Below are positions 57,932 through 64,000 of a stretch of DNA of 64,000 nt, one piece after another (the first letter of the stretch is position 1; every line of letters starts with the position of its first letter). The stretch comes from Fragilaria radians (taxonomy: Eukaryota > Bacillariophyta > Fragilariophyceae > Fragilariales > Fragilariaceae): the NCBI GenBank assembly GCA_900642245.1, contig CAAAJI010000005.1:904024-968023 (forward strand), in the 5' to 3' direction. Below the pieces are notes generated by a model, which did not search any database, was not told the DNA's origin, and was given only the letters and a program-made list of their open reading frames with translations. Position numbers and translations under genes: made by a program.

Positions 57932-60050
57932 TTAGGCCCAGAGCTCCTGCACAAATCGGCCTTTACTTGCTAGATTTTCCAAGTAATGCTTAGCGGAAGT
58001 GGAGTCGTGATTTCCGACTGTAATAAAAATACTTCGGAGAGTTTCCGCCACTTCGTTTCCCATCTTAACGCCGCCACAGACGTATATGTGGGCGCCTTGA
58101 CCATCAATAAGCTCCCATGTCTCCTTAGCATTTTCCAATAAAAGGTGCTGAACATACACTTTTTTAGCACTTTCGCGGCTGAAAGCCAAAAAAACATGAG
58201 TCAAAACGCCATCCATTTGAAACGTTTTCAATTCCTCTTTATAAAGGAAATCTTGTGATGACTTCTTGCATCCAAAGTACAAAATGTTAGCACCAATATT
58301 TAGCTTTTTAACATCACGAATGTACGCTCGCTCTTGCAAAAGGGCACGCATCGGAGCCACCCCTGTTCCAGGACCTATCATAATGATAGGTTTGGAACAA
58401 TCTTCAGGCAATCGAAATGTTGATTCTCGATTAAAAATTCGAACTTTCGAAAAACCTGGCGCTAAATCAGCCAAATAACTGGAGCAAAGACCTTTGAAAA
58501 CTGATCCATCACTTCTCAGTGCTTGTGTAACCGATACAGTCAAGTGCACATTATTTGGATGCAATGATGAAGAAGAGCTGATAGTGTAGTAACGAGGTAA
58601 CATTTTTGGACAAAACGAAAGGAAGTGTTCTAGAGGCGCTTCAATGGATGGACAAAGACGAAGTAAGTCAACAAGTCCAACGTGCTGCTCTGTAATTTTT
58701 TCGCGAAACTCTGCCTTTCCCTCTTTGGAGGACATGCGTAGCAACGCTTTCTTATCAATAGGATCCTTCGCATAACTTGCCAATAACTTTAAATCTGATC
58801 TTCGAAGGCTCGATGTAAGATCACAGTATCTCGATAGGCATTCACGAACAGTTAAAGGCATTGGAAACATTGCTCCTTGCCACTCGTGGTCTTTGGCAGG
58901 TTTTACTCGAAAAACAGAATCCAAATTGTATTTGAGACTTTTGGCTACAGATTCAATAGTAGCGGTGCTATTGATTGGAAATACTCCAAGATTGTCTGCA
59001 GTGTGATAGGAGAAATTCTTTTCTTCAGAGACGTCAATTTCAATATGTACAGTTGACCCAGGGTCTGAAGAATCGCGAAGCTCCCTCACGACTGTAACTG
59101 GACAATCGATAGATGTAAAATAGTGTCGACTTGAACTATGGATTTCGGAATGAGAGAGAGAATCCGGCTCTTCAGCTTCGACAAACTCAACTATAAATGG
59201 AGTCTCGGGAAGAGAAGTCACATCTTTACGGGTTACTACTGCACCATCTTGCATGTAGAGCTTTTCCATAGTCGGCCATAGCACAGAATCCTTCCACTTT
59301 TCAAAATCCTCTTCGATATCTTTGTCATCGTCGCCAAGTCCGATAGGCGCAATGCGCGTCGCTCCCAGTTTTTCTAATGCAACATCGAAAAACTTTCCTG
59401 TGGCATTGTAGTGCTCATATTGGGTGTTTCCGAGACCAAAAACACAGAATTGCAAGTTGGACAGTATCGGCTGAGTAGTCGCATTTTCACACTCCTTCTT
59501 TTCTTCTTCTTTTCCTACATCTACGCCAAGGAGAGATTTCATTGCCGTCACAATAGATAATGCATTATCTGTAGGTTCTCCCTCACCGTACGTAGAACAT
59601 AAAAAAACAGCTTTGGAAATCATGTCATCACGACTTTTCTCTTGAACGAATTCCAATACAGTGGTATCGTCCAAATCAACCACATGGACCAAGAAACCAT
59701 GATCTGCTCCCTCCCCTGCCAGTTGTTTTGCGTATGTTTCTGCAGTTCCAGTCTGAGAACCAAAATAGATTGTTACTAAACCACCCGGATATTTAATTCG
59801 ATCCACATGCACTGATTCAGCAGCTTTTTCTGGAATGCTGTTTTGACTATTTTGTGCCAGAGAGAGAGAGAGCCCAATAAAGTGGTAAGAGAGAAATAAG
59901 AGACTCGACAAACGCTTTCGTTCTAACCACGTCATACCTTTTAGATCGAGTGAACAAAACATAAGTAAGTGCTGAAGCCAATATCAGGGTAGTGATTCCA
60001 GAAGCCAAAACAAAAGTAAAAGGAATTGGAGTGAGGATTGAGTCGTTCAT
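57932..60050 (-). CDS. POR: NADPH-cytochrome P450 reductase (675 aa)
   Basis: Exon 1 is 59938-60050 and exon 2 is 57932-59846, with a 91-nt GT-AG intron containing a GA/CT microsatellite. Exon 1 encodes an N-terminal membrane anchor (PFTFVLASGITTLILASALT). The FMN (flavodoxin) domain has TIYFGSQTGTAETYAKQL, STYGEGEPTDNA and VFGLGNTQYEHYN. The FAD domain has RYYTISSSSSLHP. The NADPH-binding part has IMIGPGTGVAPMRALLQERA and YVCGGVKMG. It ends in RFVQELWA, with the penultimate-region Trp typical of P450 reductases. It transfers electrons from NADPH through FAD and FMN to ER cytochromes P450 and other haem proteins. The length and the single anchor fit the family. The ATG at 60050 is chosen over an upstream in-frame non-consensus start. 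Confidence 0.93.
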
Positions 60051-60623
60051 TTTGTTTCGTGATATGTAAGAAGAGTTAGGAAGCAATGTTTTCAAAGCAA
60101 CTTTTCAAATTTCTGGAGGTTTCTCGAAAAAGTAAATATATTATTGATAATTTCTAAGCACTACCTTCCTTCCTTAAATTTTCTCAAACCCCTCTTTACT
60201 AATCTGGGTGGTTTTTTTACGCTCCTGACAAAGAAAAACTAATACTGTACGGTAATCCAACGCGACGTGGCAGAGGTAACTAGGAATGAGTAACATTGAA
60301 TACTTGATTTTTCGTCTAGTAAAACTGAATACTGAATAGGCTGTGGACATGTGAACACAACCGAGGCATTCTTGGAGCCTTCACGTCACTGAGTACGATG
60401 CAAAGGGGATTTCAATCTACTAAAAAGTTTCACATCCGATCTGGCCAGGGCTACCCCGTAACCCTTGTAGAATATGCGAGAAAGTGATCGAGTACGACTA
60501 AAGGGGATATAGCTAATTCAAACGGACCCCATTCTACATCTATACACTAGAGAATGTTGACAAGACTTTCAGTTGTAAATTGTAGAATATTAAATGCAAT
60601 TGCCATTCAAATGCTACTGAAAT
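60051..60623. promoter_or_regulatory. Upstream region of P450 reductase gene
   Basis: Non-coding sequence between the reductase start and the assembly gap. It presumably contains the reductase promoter. No coding frame was recognised and no site is assigned. Confidence 0.35.
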
Positions 60624-60823
60624 NNNNNNNNNNNNNNNNNNNNNNNNNNNNNNNNNNNNNNNNNNNNNNNNNNNNNNNNNNNNNNNNNNNNNNNNNNNNN
60701 NNNNNNNNNNNNNNNNNNNNNNNNNNNNNNNNNNNNNNNNNNNNNNNNNNNNNNNNNNNNNNNNNNNNNNNNNNNNNNNNNNNNNNNNNNNNNNNNNNNN
60801 NNNNNNNNNNNNNNNNNNNNNNN
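60624..60823. other. Assembly gap, 200 N
   Basis: A run of exactly 200 N. The round number suggests a placeholder of unknown true size. Any open frame crossing it is artificial. Confidence 0.98.
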
Positions 60824-61650
60824 GAATGCAACTATAGATATCACTGACATGCTAGATCAAGTAGTAAATAGGTTCACAAATCACAATCACAAACATCTTT
60901 GTCATACTGGTAATGTAAACATTCAAAGATACATTCTCTTCTGTATAAAATAGTTAACTCTGCGGAGCAAAGCAAGCACCAACTACTAGTTTGACAAATA
61001 AATTATTTTTTGGCACAGATCTCTACGTAGGCAAGGACGAAAATGTATGCAGCATCTTACTCTTTTCGGAAATTTCCATAAGTATTGAGGCCAATCCAAT
61101 TAGAGAACCTGATATAGTCCTGAATTTTGAGAAGTTTCACATGGAAATCTACTTAATTAGTTATTTTCCTTTTCAGAGGCTCAATTGTGATTTGATATCT
61201 ATTTTGAGGTTCAAACTTTTGGATGGCAAGCAAGCAGAGGTGAAAGTACTGATATTCCATAGCAATCATTGAGGTAATGATCCACAATAACCTTTGCTGA
61301 TTTAGGATCATATTCAAAGGTTTTAAATAGGCACAAATAATGTCAATGTAATCAAGAATTTGTACACACAGCCTTCACTCAGAGGAAAAATTATGAAATT
61401 GAACACAAAGTGTTGTTGTTGTACTATTAGAAGTTTTACCAGTTACTGTCACAAGATCTAACAGTAAGTGTCTTTTTAGAAAGACCTCCTGATTAGTGTC
61501 GGTCATTGATATTTCATTCACACTCACCTTCAGTTTCCCCTTTGATTTTCAGACAAGGAGTGATCAACAGTCGCAACGTAGAAAGGAAAAGGTATTTGAC
61601 GTTATCAAGCAATTGGTTACATTCCTAATAATCACAAGATAAGTTTAAAG
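60824..61650. other. Intergenic, no gene seen
   Basis: About 830 bp between the assembly gap and the protease start codon. A 93-codon open frame at 60991-61272 shows no recognisable domain. The promoter of the next gene should lie near the right end. Confidence 0.4.
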
Positions 61651-63920
61651 ATGCAAGCTTGTAAGTTTCGAGGGATTTTGGTTCTCTTCTTTTGTGTTGT
61701 CAACAGGATAACTGGAGTCCACGGAATTACTCAGTCGGCACAGATTAATGTGCAATTAAGCAATGGGGAAGCATATATGTTTTACGCATCTCAAGCATCA
61801 TTTGGTCCTTCTCCAAAGATGGGCGTTGAGAATAATGCAGCATATTCTTTGGCATTACCACCCCAGTGGAATACTTTGTTATGTACCAACGAGACGCTGC
61901 CTACTCCGGATCCTACGGTTTATCAGGATTCCTTTCTCTTAGTTCCAAGAGGAGAATGTACATTTGAGACGAAGGCAATCAATGCACAGCGTCTGGGAGC
62001 TGTGGGTATTATCGTTCGTGGGAGTCTGGCAAGCCGATACTCTCGAAATGAATCCACATTTGAGATCATATTCCCCACCAAGCTTCATGACTATGACTGC
62101 AACAAGGGTCGAGCCGAAATTCCGGCATCTGTCATCCGTTTAGGAACAGGATCAAGTCCTTCAGATATGGTATACAATGCAGATCAGAATGATCCCGTCT
62201 TGTCTGGATCGTCTTCCAGCAATTTATGCCGATCTAATTCACCTGACAACCTACAAAACTGTCCATCTCAAGCGTGCCTCTTAACGGGAAACAAAACAAC
62301 GTCAACAGACGGTGGTGCTAATGTCGTTTCTCTTGAAGCTTGTTGTGCCTGGGACTTACACATTTGGCTCTATAATGACCCTAATTTTGGACAGGATGAT
62401 GTCACAATTCCTGCTGTTTACGTTACCTTTCAACAGGGCAAGAAACTTTTAGATGATATGCAATCGAATAGAATTACTGTCGTTGTCTCCTCTCGAGTTC
62501 GGCCATCTTACAACATCGCTGCTATCCTTATCTGGGCCCTGGGAGTTTTTGTCTGTGCTTTCGCGGCGTATTCTTCGGCTAATGAATACAGAAACATGGC
62601 AACAGTTGTTGCTAGTCGGAGAGAGGGATCAACCAACTTTTCAGGAGAACAAGTTGCCTTGACTACATCGGTTGCACTTTCCCCCTCAAATACAGTCAAC
62701 GTCACTTCTCCAAGAGCATCATATAACAACGAAGATACACTAGAACTAAATGCTGGTCATGCATTTGGATTTATCGTTATGGCATCATCAGGATTGATGA
62801 TTCTCTTTGTATTTAAGGTACGTTCTCTCATATATCTTTCTACTATATAGAGAAGAAAGGCACAGATTTCAGAACTAAACCATTTTGTCTCCATTTTGCG
62901 AATCTTCAGGTATATGCAATCGTGAAGATAATGTATAGTTTTGGGTGCTCACGCGCTGTGATGCAAGTCATCTTCATTCCTTTATTTGAGAAAATATTCC
63001 ACCTTTCAAATATCAAAAACAAGGTTGTACTGCAAACTAATATTGAAGATATTGGAGATATCACAACCATTGACACTGTAGCTGGCTTATGTGCCTACTC
63101 CGTGGGATTTGTCTGGTTATTTATGGCCTTAACTGTTCATCATCCAGAAGAAAGTTCTTTTTTCTGGATCACTCAGGATATTTTTGGGGCCTGTATGTGC
63201 ATCATGTTTCTATCGCTTATAAAACTTAACAGCATGCGCGTTGCGGCAATCCTTCTGATCGTCGCATTCTTTTACGACATCTTTTTCGTCTTTATTACTC
63301 CTCTTATATTCAAAGGAGAGTCTGTCATGATAACGGTGGCTACAAGCGGAGGACCTCCCAAGGCTGACCCGAGTTGGTGTGAGAAATATCCCGACGACGC
63401 AGATTGTCAAGGTGGCGATCCTCTTCCCATGTTGCTAACTATTCCTCGCGTCAACGATTATTTAGGTGGTTCAAGTCTTTTAGGATTAGGTGATATAGTC
63501 CTGCCTGGATTGTTGCTAAGTTTTGCTGCCCGGATGGATGCAGCTAAGAACTTTATGGGTATAGTTGGAGGTGGTGGCGATACATTGAACAATAAAAAGG
63601 GTTGCTCTGCTTGTTTCTCGGGATACTTTTATGCACTTGTTGTGGCGTATGCTATTGGCTTGTTTATGGCAAATGCGGCGGTGTATCTCATGAACATGGG
63701 GCAACCAGCTTTACTTTACCTTGTACCCATGTGCCTCGGAACCTTCTGTTACTTGGGATGGAAACGCAATGAACTACTTTCGTTGTGGGAAGGACCTAGG
63801 CTCATTAAAACTGCCGATGCTATGATCTATGGAGAATATGAAAGTTTGGAAACAGATGTGGTACACCTCGAAGCGGCGCAGCCATTTCCAGTCCAAGACA
63901 CAGATCGCGATAGCACTTGA
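61651..63920 (+). CDS. SPPL: Signal peptide peptidase-like intramembrane protease with PA domain (725 aa)
   Basis: Exons 61651-62817 and 62910-63920 with a 92-nt phase-0 intron (GTACGT to TTCAG). A signal peptide (FRGILVLFFCVVNRITGVHG) precedes a lumenal protease-associated (PA) domain (about 60-265) that includes LLVPRGECTFETKAINAQRL and GAVGIIVRG. About nine membrane spans follow. The GxGD aspartyl protease motifs are all present: YD at 511-512 (FFYDIFFVFITP), GLGD with Asp584 (LGLGDIVLPGLLL) and the PAL motif at 655-657 (QPALLYLVP). The domain order is that of the SPPL2 subfamily, which cleaves type II membrane proteins within the membrane in endosomes or lysosome-like compartments. The C-terminal tail is acidic. 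All catalytic residues are intact, so it is probably active. Confidence 0.93.
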
Positions 63921-64000
63921 CTAGATTCGGCTGTGGTCTTCCGTCATAGGAAACAAGATCTAAAGAAAAGGTAAATGCGAATAGAAAGATCAAGAGTTTA

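Noticed and set aside
60554..60850. Open frames crossing the N run
   Set aside because: They exist only because N codons are read as open; no coding evidence.
1..64000. CRISPR arrays, rRNA, operons or a bacterial defence system
   Set aside because: No spaced repeat array, rRNA-like sequence or operon structure was seen; the genes have eukaryotic introns. tRNA genes could not be excluded by eye.

Overview
This is a gene-sparse, AT-rich nuclear window from a eukaryote, most likely a diatom or a close photosynthetic stramenopile. The reasons are: short GT-AG introns (about 62 to 115 nt); two small proteins whose N-termini look like the bipartite signal-plus-transit peptides of red secondary plastids (an A-F motif at the cleavage point, IAFAP and SSAFYLP); and a gene set typical of diatom genomes (a cytoplasm-heavy LRR membrane protein, a leishmanolysin, a class 3 lipase with many membrane spans, a signal peptide peptidase-like protease). 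Nothing bacterial was seen: no operons and no ribosome binding sites. I cannot name the species.

Layout. 0-1.2 kb: nonsense-interrupted hAT transposase (minus). 3.0-4.0 kb: two convergent small plastid-targeted proteins. 4-8.7 kb: intergenic, with a 58-bp tandem duplication and unexplained minus-strand open frames. 8.7-10.6 kb: SET-domain protein A (minus), with two compensating homopolymer frameshifts. 10.6-15.5 kb: intergenic, with a 15-C tract and a Cys-rich open frame. 15.5-16.9 kb: LIS1 homologue. 17.1-17.8 kb: thioredoxin (minus). 21.6-23.7 kb: SET-domain protein B, a paralogue of A. 23.7-29.2 kb: intergenic, with a LINE-type endonuclease remnant. 29.2-29.9 kb: bZIP factor (minus). 31.3-32.1 kb: secretory-pathway J-domain protein. 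32.7-36.7 kb: large ORC1/CDC6-type AAA+ protein with an E2F-like promoter element. 38.8-41.7 kb: leishmanolysin-like metalloprotease. 42.4-44.1 kb: internally deleted Ty1/copia element. 45.0-46.4 kb: two-span membrane protein, convergent with a PIG-H homologue. 46.5-47.2 kb: a 732-bp MITE with about 48-bp terminal inverted repeats and a TCA target duplication. 48.9-52.7 kb: LRR membrane protein (minus). 53.4-57.9 kb: a fusion of a Wntless-like membrane region with a class 3 lipase. 57.9-60.05 kb: NADPH-cytochrome P450 reductase (minus). 60.62-60.82 kb: a 200-N assembly gap. 61.65-63.9 kb: signal peptide peptidase-like (SPPL) protease.

The genes do not form one pathway. Many products act in or on the secretory system and membranes (J protein, PIG-H, leishmanolysin, lipase, P450 reductase, SPPL, LRR protein). 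Four neighbour pairs are tail to tail with gaps of only 52 to 230 bp, while the stretches between these compact pairs run to several kilobases and hold decayed mobile DNA. The main points to follow up are the duplicated secreted two-SET-domain family, the unusual ORC1/CDC6 protein, the Wntless-lipase fusion and the MITE.
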